64,000 bases of DNA from Piscicola geometra. Taxonomy: Eukaryota > Annelida > Clitellata > Hirudinida > Piscicolidae. The stretch lies in assembly GCA_943735955.1 (NCBI GenBank), contig CALSEQ010000033.1:1209001-1273000 (forward strand). The letters are read 5' to 3'. The notes under the pieces are model-generated. The model worked only from the letters and a program-made list of their open reading frames with translations, had not been told where the DNA came from and ran no database searches. Shown piece after piece: positions 1 to 14,689 of this stretch (positions are counted from its first letter, which is position 1; every line of letters starts with the position of its first letter). The translations under genes and the position numbers were made by a program.

Positions 1-3000
1 ATATATGTAAATATGCAATTGATGTAAATATGCAAATATGCAATATATGCAAATATGCAATATATGCAAATATGCAATATATGCAAATATGCAATATATG
101 CAAATATGCAATATATGCAAATATGCAATATATGCAAATATGCAATATATGTAAATATGCAATATATGTAAATATGCAATATATGTAAATATGCAATATA
201 TGTAAATATGCAATATATGTAAATATGCAATATATGTAAGTATGCAATATATGCAAATATGCAATATATGTAAATATGCAATATATGTAAATATGCAATA
301 TATGTAAATATGCAAATATGCAATATATGCAAATATGCAATATATGCAAATATGCAATATATGTAAATATGCAATATATGTAAAGATGCAATATATGTAA
401 ATATGAAATATATGTAAGTATGCAATATATGTAATAATGCAATATATGTAAATATGCAATTGATGTAAATATGCAAATATGCAATATATGCAAATATGCA
501 ATATATGCAAATATGCAATATATGCAAATATGCAATATATGCAAATATGCAATATATGCAAATATGCAATATATGCAAATATGCAATATATGCAAATATG
601 CAATATATGTAAATATGCAATATATGTAAATATGCAATATATGTAAATATGCAATATATGTAAATATGCAATATATGTAAATATGCAATATATGTAAATA
701 TGCAATATATGTAAATATGCAATATATGCAAATATGCAATAATGTAAATATGCAATATATGTAAGTATGCAATATATGTAAATATGCAATATATGTAAAT
801 ATGCAATATATGTAAATATGCAATATATGTAAATATGCATTATATGTAAATATGCAATATATGTAAATATGCAATATATGTAAATATGCAATATATGTAA
901 ATATGCAATATATGTAAAGATGCAATATATGTAAATATGCAATATATGTAAATATGCAATATATGTAAATATGCAATACATGTAAATATGCAAATATGCA
1001 ATATATGCAAATATGCAATATATGTAAATATGCAATATATGTAAATATGCAATATATGTAAAGATGCAATATATGTAAATATGCAATATATGTAAAAATG
1101 CAATATATGTAAATATGCAATATATGTAAATATGCAATAAATGTAAATATGCAATATATGTAAATATGCAATATATGTTACTATGCAATATATGTAAATA
1201 TGCAAATATGCAATATATGCAAATATGCAATATATGCAAATATGCAATATATGTAAATATGCAATATATGTAAAGATGCAATATATGTAAGTATGCAATA
1301 TATGTAAATATGCAATATATGTAAATATGCAATATATGTAAAAAGGCAAATATGCAATATATGCAAATATGCAATATATGCAAATATGCAATATATGTAA
1401 AAATGCAATATATGTAAAGATTCAATATATGTAAGTATGCAATATATGTAAATATGCAATATATGTAAACATGCAATATATGTAAATATGCAATATATGT
1501 AAATATGCAATATAATTAAATATGCAATATATGTTAATATGCAATATATGTAAATATGCAATATATGTAAATATGCAATATATGTAAATATGCAATATAT
1601 GTAAATATGCAATACATGTAAATATGCAAATATGCAATATATGCAAATATGCAATATATGCAAATATGCAATAGATGTAAATATGCAATATATGTAAAGA
1701 TGCAATATATGTAAATATGCAATATATGTAAATATGCAATATATGTAAATATGCAATATATGTAAATATGCAATTGATGTAAATATGCAAATATGCAATA
1801 TATGCAAATATGCAATATATGCAAATATGCAATATATGCAAATATGCAATATATGCAAATATGCAATATATGCAAATATGCAATATATGCAAATATGCAA
1901 TATATGTAAATATGCAATATATGTAAATATGCAATATATGTAAATATGCAATATATGTAAATATGCAATATATGTAAATATGCAATATATGTAAGTATGC
2001 AATATATGCAAATATGCAATATATGTAAATATGCAATATATGTAAATATGCAGCATATGTAAATATGCAATATATGTAAATATGCAATATATCTAAATAT
2101 GCAATATATGTAAATATGCATTATATGTAAATATGCAATATATGTAAATATGCAATATATGTAAATATGCAATATATGTAAATATGCAATATATGTAAAG
2201 ATGCAATATATGTAAATATGCAATATATGTAAATATGCAATATATGTAAATATGCAAATATGCAATATATGCAAATATGCAATATATGTAAATATGCAAT
2301 ATATGTAAATATGCAATATATGTAAATATGCAATATATGTAAATATGCAATATATGTAAATATGCAATATATGTAAATTTGCAATATATGTAAATATGCA
2401 ATAAATGTAAATATGCAATATATGTAAATATGCAATATATGCAAATATGCAATATATGTAAATATGCAATATATGTAAAGATGCAATATATGTAAGTATG
2501 CAATATATGTAAATATGCAATATATGTAAATACGCAATATATGTAAATATGCAAATATGCAATATATGTAAATATGCAATATATGCAAATATGCAATATA
2601 TGTAAATTTGCAATATATGTAAAGATGCAATATATGTAAATATGCAATATATGTAAATATGCAATATATGTAAATATGCAATATATGTAAATATGCAATT
2701 GATGTAAATATGCAAATATGCAATATATGCAAATATGCAATTGATGCAAATATGCAATATATGTAAATATGCAATATATGTAAATATGCAATATATGTAA
2801 ATATGCAATATATGTAAATATGCAATATATGTAAATATGCAATTGATGTAAATATGCAAATATGCAATATATGCAAATATGCAATTGATGCAAATATGCA
2901 ATATATGTAATAATGCAATATATGTAAAAAGGCAAATATGCAATATATGCAAATATGCAATATATGCAAATATGCAATATATGTAAAAATGCAATATATG

Positions 3001-3979
3001 TAAAGATTCAATATATGTAAGTATGCAATATATGTAAATATGCAATATATGTAAACATGCAATATATGTAAATATGCAATATATGTAAATATGCAATATT
3101 ATTAAATATGCAATATATGTTAATATGCAATATATGTAAATATGCAATATATGTAAATATGCAATATATGTAAATATGCAATATATGTAAATATGCAATA
3201 TATGTAAATATGCAAATATGCAATATATGCAAATATGCAATATATGCAAATATGCAATAGATGTAAATATGCAATATATGTAAAGATGCAATATATGTAA
3301 ATATGCAATATATGTAAATATGCAATATATGTAAATATGCAATATATGTAAATATGCAATTGATGTAAATATGCAAATATGCAATATATGCAAATATGCA
3401 ATATATGCAAATATGCAATATATGCAAATATGCAATATATGCAAATATGCAATATATGCAAATATGCAATATATGTAAATATGCAATATATGTAAATATG
3501 CAATATATGTAAATATGCAATATATGTAAGTATGCAATATATGCAAATATGCAATATATGTAAATATGCAATATATGTAAATATGCAGCATATGTAAATG
3601 GGCAATATATGTAAATATGCAATATATGTAAATATGCAATATATGTAAATATGCATTATATGTAAATATGCAATATATGTAAATATGCAATATATGTAAA
3701 TATGCAATATATGTAAATATGCAATATATGTAAAGATGCAATATATGTAAATATGCAATATATGTAAATATGCAATATATGTAAATATGCAAATATGCAA
3801 TATATGCAAATATGCAATATATGTAAATATGCAATATATGTAAATATGCAATATATGTAAATATGCAATATATGTAAATATGCAATATATGTAAATATGC
3901 AATATATGTAAATATGCAATATATGTAAATATGCAATATATGTAAATATGCAATATATGTAAATATGCAATTGATGTAA

Positions 3980-4175
3980 ATATGCAAATATGCAATATAT
4001 GCAAATATGCAATATATGCAAATATGCAATATATGCAAATATGCAATATATGCAAATATGCAATATATGCAAATATGCAATATATGCAAATATGCAATAT
4101 ATGCAAATATGCAATATATGCAAATATGCAATATATGCAAATATGCAATATATGCAAATATGCAATATATGTAAA
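3980..4175. repeat. Uninterrupted run of ten C-type 17-mers
   Basis: A half-unit is followed by ten consecutive C-type monomers (GCAAA at 4001, 4018 and so on to 4154), after which T-type resumes at 4171. The C-type form lacks the TAA stop, so the + strand is briefly open here (3982-4191). I treat that frame as a by-product of the monomer. Each C-type unit contains ATGCAAAT. The same run occurs 2155 bp downstream, so it was copied as part of the larger HOR and did not arise independently. Confidence 0.9.
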
Positions 4176-6134
4176 TATGCAATATATGTAAATATGCAAT
4201 ATATGTAAATATGCAATATATGTAAATATGCAATATATGTAAATATGCAATATATGTAAGTATGCAATATATGCAAATATGCAATATATGTAAATATGCA
4301 ATATATGTAAATATGCAGCATATGTAAATATGCAATATATGTAAATATGCAATATATGTAAATATGCAATATATGTAAATATGCATTATATGTAAATATG
4401 CAATATATGTAAATATGCAATATATGTAAATATGCAATATATGTAAATATGCAATATATGTAAAGATGCAATATATGTAAATATGCAATATATGTAAATA
4501 TGCAATATATGTAAATATGCAAATATGCAATATATGCAAATATGCAATATATGTAAATATGCAATATATGTAAATATGCAATATATGTAAATATGCAATA
4601 TATGTAAATATGCAATATATGTAAATATGCAATATATGTAAATTTGCAATATATGTAAATATGCAATAAATGTAAATATGCAATATATGTAAATATGCAA
4701 TATATGCAAATATGCAATATATGTAAATATTCAATATATGTAAAGATGCAATATATGTAAGTATGCAATATATGTAAATATGCAATATATGTAAATATGC
4801 AATATATGTAAATACGCAATATATGTAAATATGCAAATATGCAATATATGCAAATATGCAATATATGCAAATATGCAATATATGTAAATTTGCAATATAT
4901 GTAAAGATGCAATATATGTAAATATGCAATATATGTAAATATGCAATATATGTAAATATGCAATTGATGTAAATATGCAAATATGCAATATATGCAAATA
5001 TGCAATTGATGCAAATATGCAATATATGTAATAATGCAATATATGTAAAAAGGCAAATATGCAATATATGCAAATATGCAATATATGCAAATATGCAATA
5101 TATGTAAAAATGCAATATATGTAAAGATTCAATATATGTAAGTATGCAATATATGTAAATATGCAATATATGTAAACATGCAATATATGTAAATATGCAA
5201 TATATGTAAATATGCAATATTATTAAATATGCAATATATGTTAATATGCAATATATGTAAATATGCAATATATGTAAATATGCAATATATGTAAATATGC
5301 AATATATGTAAATATGCAATATATGTAAATATGCAAATATGCAATATATGCAAATATGCAATATATGCAAATATGCAATAGATGTAAATATGCAATATAT
5401 GTAAAGATGCAATATATGTAAATATGCAATATATGTAAATATGCAATATATGTAAATATGCAATATATGTAAATATGCAATTGATGTAAATATGCAAATA
5501 TGCAATATATGCAAATATGCAATATATGCAAATATGCAATATATGCAAATATGCAATATATGCAAATATGCAATATATGCAAATATGCAATATATGTAAA
5601 TATGCAATATATGTAAATATGCAATATATGTAAATATGCAATATATGTAAATATGCAATATATGTAAATATGCAATATATGTAAGTATGCAATATATGCA
5701 AATATGCAATATATGTAAATATGCAATATATGTAAATATGCAGCATATGTAAATATGCAATATATGTAAATATGCAATATATGTAAATATGCAATATATG
5801 TAAATATGCATTATATGTAAATATGCAATATATGTAAATATGCAATATATGTAAATATGCAATATATGTAAATATGCAATATATGTAAAGATGCAATATA
5901 TGTAAATATGCAATATATGTAAATATGCAATATATGTAAATATGCAAATATGCAATATATGCAAATATGCAATATATGTAAATATGCAATATATGTAAAT
6001 ATGCAATATATGTAAATATGCAATATATGTAAATATGCAATATATGTAAATATGCAATATATGTAAATATGCAATATATGTAAATATGCAATATATGTAA
6101 ATATGCAATATATGTAAATATGCAATTGATGTAA

Positions 6135-6330
6135 ATATGCAAATATGCAATATATGCAAATATGCAATATATGCAAATATGCAATATATGCAAATATGCA
6201 ATATATGCAAATATGCAATATATGCAAATATGCAATATATGCAAATATGCAATATATGCAAATATGCAATATATGCAAATATGCAATATATGCAAATATG
6301 CAATATATGCAAATATGCAATATATGTAAA
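6135..6330. repeat. Second copy of the ten-unit C-type run
   Basis: This matches the 3980-4175 run at an offset of exactly 2155 bp, including the flanking CAATTGATG unit, the half-unit and the return to T-type monomers. It is part of the third copy of the 2.1-kb HOR. Confidence 0.9.
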
Positions 6331-7389
6331 TATGCAATATATGTAAATATGCAATATATGTAAATATGCAATATATGTAAATATGCAATATATGTAAATA
6401 TGCAATATATGTAAGTATGCAATATATGCAAATATGCAATATATGTAAATATGCAATATATGTAAATATGCAGCATATGTAAATATGCAATATATGTAAA
6501 TATGCAATATATGTAAATATGCAATATATGTAAATATGCATTATATGTAAATATGCAATATATGTAAATATGCAATATATGTAAATATGCAATATATGTA
6601 AATATGCAATATATGTAAAGATGCAATATATGTAAATATGCAATATATGTAAATATGCAATATATGTAAATATGCAAATATGCAATATATGCAAATATGC
6701 AATATATGTAAATATGCAATATATGTAAATATGCAATATATGTAAATATGCAATATATGTAAATATGCAATATATGTAAATATGCAATATATGTAAATTT
6801 GCAATATATGTAAATATGCAATAAATGTAAATATGCAATATATGTAAATATGCAATATATGTAAATATGCAATATATGTAAATATGCAATTGATGTAAAT
6901 ATGCAAATATGCAATATATGCAAATATGCAATTGATGCAAATATGCAATATATGTAAATATGCAATATATGTAAAAAGGCAAATATGCAATATATGCAAA
7001 TATGCAATATATGCAAATATGCAATATATGTAAAAATGCAATATATGTAAAGATTCAATATATGTAAGTATGCATTATATGTAAATATGCAATATATGTA
7101 AATATGCAATATATGTAAAAAGGCAAATATGCAATATATGCAAATATGCAATATATGCAAATATGCAATATATGTAAAAATGCAATATATGTAAAGATGC
7201 AATATATGTAAGTATGCAATATATGTAAATATGCAATATATGTAAATATGCAATATATGTAAATACGCAATATATGTAAATATGCAAATATGCAATATAT
7301 GCAAATATGCAATATATGCAAATATGCAATATATGCAAATATGCAATATATGTAAATTTGCAATATATGTAAAGATGCAATATATGTAA

Positions 7390-7720
7390 ATATGCAATAT
7401 ATGTAAATATGCAATTGATGTAAATATGCAAATATGCAATATATGCAAATATGCAATTGATGCAAATATGCAATATATGTAAATATGCAATATATGTAAA
7501 TATGCAATATATGTAAATATGCAATTGATGTAAATATGCAAATATGCAATATATGCAAATATGCAATTGATGCAAATATGCAATATATGTAAATATGCAA
7601 TATATGTAAATATGCAATATATGTAAATATGCAATTGATGTAAATATGCAAATATGCAATATATGCAAATATGCAATTGATGCAAATATGCAATATATGT
7701 AAATATGCAATATATGTAAA
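7390..7720. repeat. 3 x 110-bp HOR cassette, copy 1
   Basis: GCAATTGATG followed by TGTAA starts at about 7411, 7521 and 7631, giving three tandem 110-bp modules. Each module is six 17-mers plus one 8-bp half-unit (6 x 17 + 8 = 110), with a CAATTGATGTAA unit, a half-unit, C-type units and a CAATTGATGCAA unit in fixed order. The cassette ends at an AAAAAGGC variant near 7719. The same triplet recurs 1398 bp further on. Confidence 0.88.
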
Positions 7721-8789
7721 AAGGCAAACATGCAATATATGCAAATATGCAATATATGCAAATATGCAATATATGTAAAAATGCAATATATGTAAAGATT
7801 CAATATATGTAAGTATGCAATATATGTAAATATGCAATATATGTAAACATGCAATATATGTAAATATGCAATATATGTAAATATGCAATATAATTAAATA
7901 TGCAATATATGTTAATATGCAATATATGTAAATATGCAATATATGTAAATATGCAAATATGCAATATATGCAAATATGCAATATATGCAAATATGCAATA
8001 GATGTAAATATGCAATATATGTAAATATGCAATATATGTAAATATGCAATATATGTAAATATGCAATTGATGTAAATATGCAAATATGCAATATATGCAA
8101 ATATGCAATTGATGCAAATATGCAATATATGTAAATATGCAATATATGTAAAAAGGCAAATATGCAATATATGCAAATATGCAATATATGCAAATATGCA
8201 ATATATGTAAAAATGCAATATATGTAAAGATTCAATATATGTAAGTATGCAATATATGTAAATATGCAATATATGTAAATATGCAATATATGTAAAGATG
8301 CAATATATGTAAATATGCAATATATGTAAATATGCAATATATGTAAATATGCAAATATGCAATATATGCAAATATGCAATATATGTAAATATGCAATATA
8401 TGTAAATATGCAATATATGTAAATATGCAATATATGTAAATATGCAATATATGTAAATATGCAATATATGTAAATTTGCAATATATGTAAATATGCAATA
8501 AATGTAAATATGCAATATATGTAAATATGCAATATATGCAAATATGCAATATATGTAAATATGCAATATATGTAAAGATGCAATATATGTAAGTATGCAA
8601 TATATGTAAATATGCAATATATGTAAATATGCAATATATGTAAATACGCAATATATGTAAATATGCAAATATGCAATATATGCAAATATGCAATATATGC
8701 AAATATGCAATATATGTAAATTTGCAATATATGTAAAGATGCAATATATGTAAATATGCAATATATGTAAATATGCAATATATGTAAAT

Positions 8790-9120
8790 ATGCAATATAT
8801 GTAAATATGCAATTGATGTAAATATGCAAATATGCAATATATGCAAATATGCAATTGATGCAAATATGCAATATATGTAAATATGCAATATATGTAAATA
8901 TGCAATATATGTAAATATGCAATTGATGTAAATATGCAAATATGCAATATATGCAAATATGCAATTGATGCAAATATGCAATATATGTAAATATGCAATA
9001 TATGTAAATATGCAATATATGTAAATAAGCAATTGATGTAAATATGCAAATATGCAATATATGCAAATATGCAATTGATGCAAATATGCAATATATGTAA
9101 ATATGCAATATATGTAAAAA
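8790..9120. repeat. 3 x 110-bp HOR cassette, copy 2
   Basis: Three 110-bp modules begin with AATTGATGTA at 8811, 8921 and 9031. They match the 7390-7720 cassette at an offset of 1398 bp and are again followed by AAAAAGGCAAACATG. One private change (TAAATAAGC before 9031) distinguishes this copy. The flanking AAAGATTCAA, TGTAAACATG and ATTAAATATG units are shared as well, so the copied block is longer than the cassette itself. Confidence 0.88.
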
Positions 9121-12100
9121 GGCAAACATGCAATATATGCAAATATGCAATATATGCAAATATGCAATATATGTAAAAATGCAATATATGTAAAGATTCA
9201 ATATATGTAAGTATGCAATATATGTAAATATGCAATATATGTAAACATGCAATATATGTAAATATGCAATATATGTAAATATGCAATATAATTAAATATG
9301 CAATATATGTTAATATGCAATATATGTAAATATGCAATATATGTAAATATGCAATTTATGTAAATATGCAATATATGTAAATATGCAATATATGTAAATA
9401 TGCAAATATGCAATATATGCAAATATGCAATATATGCAAATATGCAATAGATGTAAATATGCAATATATGTAAATATGCAATATATGTAAATATGCAATA
9501 TATGTAAATATGCAATTGATGTAAATATGCAAATATGCAATATATGCAAATATGCAATTGATGCAAATATGCAATATATGTAAATATGCAATATATGTAA
9601 AAAGGCAAATATGCAATATATGCAAATATGCAATATATGCAAATATGCAATATATGTAAAAATGCAATATATGTAAAGATTCAATATATGTAAGTATGCA
9701 ATATATGTAAATATGCAATATATGTAAATATGCAATATATGTAAAAAGGCAAATATGCAATATATGCAAATATGCAATATATGCAAATATGCAATATATG
9801 TAAAAATGCAATATATGTAAAGATTCAATATATGTAAGTATGCAATATATGTAAATATGCAATATATGTAAACATGCAATATATGTAAATATGCAATATA
9901 TGTAAATATGCAATATAATTAAATATGCAATATATGTTAATATGCAATATATGTAAATATGCAATATATGTAAATATGCAATATATGTAAATATGCAATA
10001 TATGTGAATATGCAATATATGTAAATATGCAATATATGTAAATATGCAAATATGCAATATATGCAAATATGCAATATATGCAAATATGCAATAGATGTAA
10101 ATATGCAATATATGTAAAGATGCAATATATGTAAATATGCAATATATGTAAATATGCAATATATGTAAATATGCAATATATGTAAATATGCAATTGATGT
10201 AAATATGCAAATATGCAATATATGCAAATATGCAATATATGCAAATATGCAATATATGCAAATATGCAATATATGCAAATATGCAATATATGCAAATATG
10301 CAATATATGCAAATATGCAATATATGCAAATATGCAATATATGTAAATATGCAATATATGTAAATATGCAATATATGTAAATATGCAATATATGTAAATA
10401 TGCAATATATGTAAATATGCAATATATGTAAGTATGCAATATATGCAAATATGCAATATATGTAAATATGCAATATATGTAAATATGCAGCATATGTAAA
10501 TATGCAATATATGTGAATATGCAATATATGTAAATATGCAATATATGTAAATATGCATTATATGTAAATATGCAATATATGTAAATATGCAATATATGTA
10601 AATATGCAATATATGTAAATATGCAATATATGTAAAGATGCAATATATGTAAATATGCAATATATGTAAATATGCAATATATGTAAATATGCAAATATGC
10701 AATATATGCAAATATGCAATATATGTAAATATGCAATATATGTAAATATGCAATATATGTAAATATGCAATATATGTAAATATGCAATATATGTAAATAT
10801 GCAATATATGTAAATTTGCAATATATGTAAATATGCAATAAATGTAAATATGCAATATATGTAAATATGCAATATATGCAAATATGCAATATATGTAAAT
10901 ATGCAATATATGTAAAGATGCAATATATGTAAGTATGCAATATATGTAAATATGCAATATATGTAAATACGCAATATATGTAAATATGCAAATATGCAAT
11001 ATATGCAAATATGCAATATATGCAAATATGCAATATATGTAAATTTGCAATATATGTAAAGATGCAATATATGTAAATATGCAATATATGTAAATATGCA
11101 ATATATGTAAATATGCAATATATGTAAATATGCAATTGATGTAAATATGCAAATATGCAATTGATGCAAATATGCAATATATGTAAATATGCAATATATG
11201 TAAATATGCAATATATGTAAATATGCAATATATGTAAATATGCAATATATGTAAATATGCAATTGATGTAAATATGCAAATATGCAATATATGCAAATAT
11301 GCAATTGATGCAAATATGCAATATATGTAAATATGCAATATATGTAAATATGCAATATATGTAAATATGCAATATATGTAATTATGCAATATATGTAAAT
11401 ATGCAATATATGTAAATATGCAATATATGTAAATATGCAATATATGCAAATATGCAATATATGTAAATATGCAATATATGTAAATATGCAATATATGTAA
11501 ATATGCAATATATGTAAATATGCAATATATGTAAATATGCAAATATGCAATATATGCAAATATGCAATATATGTAACTATGCAATATATGTAAATATGCA
11601 ATATATGTAAATATGCAATATATGTAAATATGCAATTGATGTAAATATGCAAATATGCAATATATGCAAATATGCAATATAAGCAAATATGCAATATATG
11701 CAAATATGCAATATATGTAAATATGCAATATATGTAAATATGCAATATATGTAAATATGCAATATATGTAAATATGCAAGATATGTAATTATGCAATATA
11801 TGTAAATATGCAATATATGTAAATATGCAATATATGCAAATATGCAATATATGCAAATATGCAATATATGCAAATATGCAATATATGCAAATATGCAATA
11901 TATGCAAATATGCAATATATGTAAATATGCAATATATGTAAATATGCAATATATGTAAATATGCAATATATGTAAATATGCAATATATGTAAATATGCAA
12001 TATATGTAAGTATGCAATATATGCAAATATGCAATATATGTAAATATGCAATATATGTAAATATGCAGCATATGTAAATATGCAATATATGTGAATATGC

Positions 12101-14689
12101 AATATATGTAAATATGCAATATATGTAAATATGCATTATATGTAAATATGCAATATATGTAAATATGCAATATATGTAAATATGCAATATATGTAAATAT
12201 GCAATATATGTAAAGATGCAATATATGTAAATATGCAATATATGTAAATATGCAATATATGTAAATATGCAAATATGCAATATATGCAAATATGCAATAT
12301 ATGTAAATATGCAATATATGTAAATATGCAATATATGTAAATATGCAATATATGTAAATTTGCAATATATGTAATTATGCAATAAATGTAAATATGCAAT
12401 ATATGTAAATATGCAATATATGCAAATATGCAATATATGTAAATATGCAATATATGTAAAGATGCAATATATGTAAGTATGCAATATATGTAAATATGCA
12501 ATATATGTAAATACGCAATATATGTAAATATGCAAATATGCAATATATGCAAATATGCAATATATGCAAATATGCAATATATGTAAATTTGCAATATATG
12601 TAAAGATGCAATATATGTAAATATGCAATATATGTAAATATGCAATATATGTAAATATGCAATATATGTAAATATGCAATTGATGTAAATATGCAAATAT
12701 GCAATATATGCAAATATGCAATTGATGCAAATATGCAATATATGTAAATATGCAATATATGTAAATATGCAATATATGTAAATATGCAATATATGTAAAT
12801 ATGCAATATATGTAAATATGCAATATATGTAAATATGCAATTGATGTAAATATGCAAATATGCAATATATGCAAATATGCAATTGATGCAAATATGCAAT
12901 ATATGTAAATATGCAATATATGTAAATATGCAATATATGTAAATATGCAATATATGTAATTATGCAATATATGTAAATATGCAATATATGTAAATATGCA
13001 ATATATGTAAATATGCAATATATGCAAATATGCAATATATGTAAATATGCAATATATGTAAATATGCAATATATGTAAATATGCAATATATGTAAATATG
13101 CAATATATGTAAATATGCAAATATGCAATATATGCAAATATGCAATATATGTAAATATGCAATATATGTAAATATGCAATATATGTAAATATGCAATATA
13201 TGTAAATATGCAATTGATGTAAATATGCAAATATGCAATATATGCAAATATGCAATATAAGCAAATATGCAATATATGCAAATATGCAATATATGTAAAT
13301 ATGCAATATATGTAAATATGCAATATATGTAAATATGCAATATATGTAAATATGCAAGATATGTAATTATGCAATATATGTAAATATGCAATATATGTAA
13401 ATATGCAATATATGCAAATATGCAATATATGTAAATATGCAATATATGTAAATATGCAATATATCTAAATATGCGAATATGCAATATATGCAAATATGCA
13501 ATATATGCAAATATGCAATATATGTAAATATGCAAATATGCAATTTAATGCAAATATGCAATATATGCAAATATGCAATATATGTAAATTTGCAATATAT
13601 GTAAAGATGCAATATATGTAAATATGCAATATATGTAAATATGCAATATATGTAAATATGCAATATATGTAAATATGCAATTGATGTAAATATGCAAATA
13701 TGCAATATATGCAAATATGCAATTGATGCAAATATGCAATATATGTAAATATGCAATATATGTAAATATGCAATATATGTAAATATGCAATATATGTAAA
13801 TATGCAATATATGTAAATATGCAATTGATGTAAATATGCAAATATGCAATATATGCAAATATGCAATTGATGCAAATATGCAATATATGTAAATATGCAA
13901 TATATGTAAATATGCAATATATGTAAATATGCAATATATGTAATTATGCAATATATGTAAATATGCAATATATGTAAATATGCAATATATGTAAATATGC
14001 AATTTATGCAAATATGCAATATATGTAAATATGCACTATATGTAAATATGCAATATATGAAAATATGCAATAAATGTAAATATGCAAATATGCAATATAT
14101 GCAAATATGCAATATATGTAAATATGCAATATATGTAAATATGCAATATATGTAAATATGCAATATATTTAAATATGCAATTGATGTAAATATGCAATTG
14201 ATGTAAATATGCAAATATGCAATATATGCAAATATGCAATATAAGCAAATATGCAATATATGCAAATATGCAATATATGTAAATATGCAATATATGTAAA
14301 TATGCAATATATGTAAATATGCAATATATGTAAATATGCAATATATGTAATTATGCAATATATGTAAAAATGCAATATATGTAAATATGCAATATATGTA
14401 AATATGCAATATATGTAAATATGCAATATATGTAAATATGCAATATATCTAAATATGCGAATATGCAATATATGCAAATATGCAATATATGCAATATATG
14501 CAAATATGCAATATATGTAAATATGCAAATATGCAATATATGCAAATATGCAATATATGTAAATATGCAATATATGTAAATACGCAATATATGTTAATAT
14601 GCAATGTATGTAAATATGCAATATATGTAAATATGCAATATATGTAAATTTGCAATATATGTAAATATGCAATAAATGTAAATATGCAA

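Larger units (their letters stand above)
1341..6840. repeat. Three-copy HOR with nested 730-bp repeat
   Basis: A TGTAAAAAGGCAAATATG variant starts three successive blocks, with its GG at about 1345, 2931 and 5052 (spacings 1586 and 2121 bp). Each is followed by the same ordered variants: AAAGATTCAA, TGTAAACATG, a T-rich ATTAAATATG unit, TGTTAATATG and CAATAGATG. Homology between the second and third copies runs from about 2800-4685 to 4921-6840; the offset changes from 2121 to 2155 bp, i.e. two extra monomers in the later copy. Inside each of these copies the GCAGCATATG and GCATTATATG variants repeat 730 bp apart (3588/4318, 5743/6473; 3656/4386, 5811/6541). The structure is thus a repeat within a repeat within a 17-mer array. 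Confidence 0.85.

Noticed and set aside
3982..4208. Plus-strand open frames of about 70 codons, repeated at 6137-6363
   Set aside because: They exist only because C-type monomers lack the TAA stop. Two overlapping frames are open at once and the sequence is the satellite itself.
1534..6507. A 1657-codon minus-strand open frame, and dozens of similar ones through 51.6 kb
   Set aside because: The frame is a direct translation of the 17-mer with a 17-residue period, in a monomer that has no reverse-strand stop. Overlapping frames are open at the same place and end at random point variants. There is no start context, domain or codon signature of selection.
13536..13562. CAATTTAATGC insertion as a possible target-site scar
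   Set aside because: It is a single small local change with no duplicated flanks; monomer slippage plus a point change explains it.
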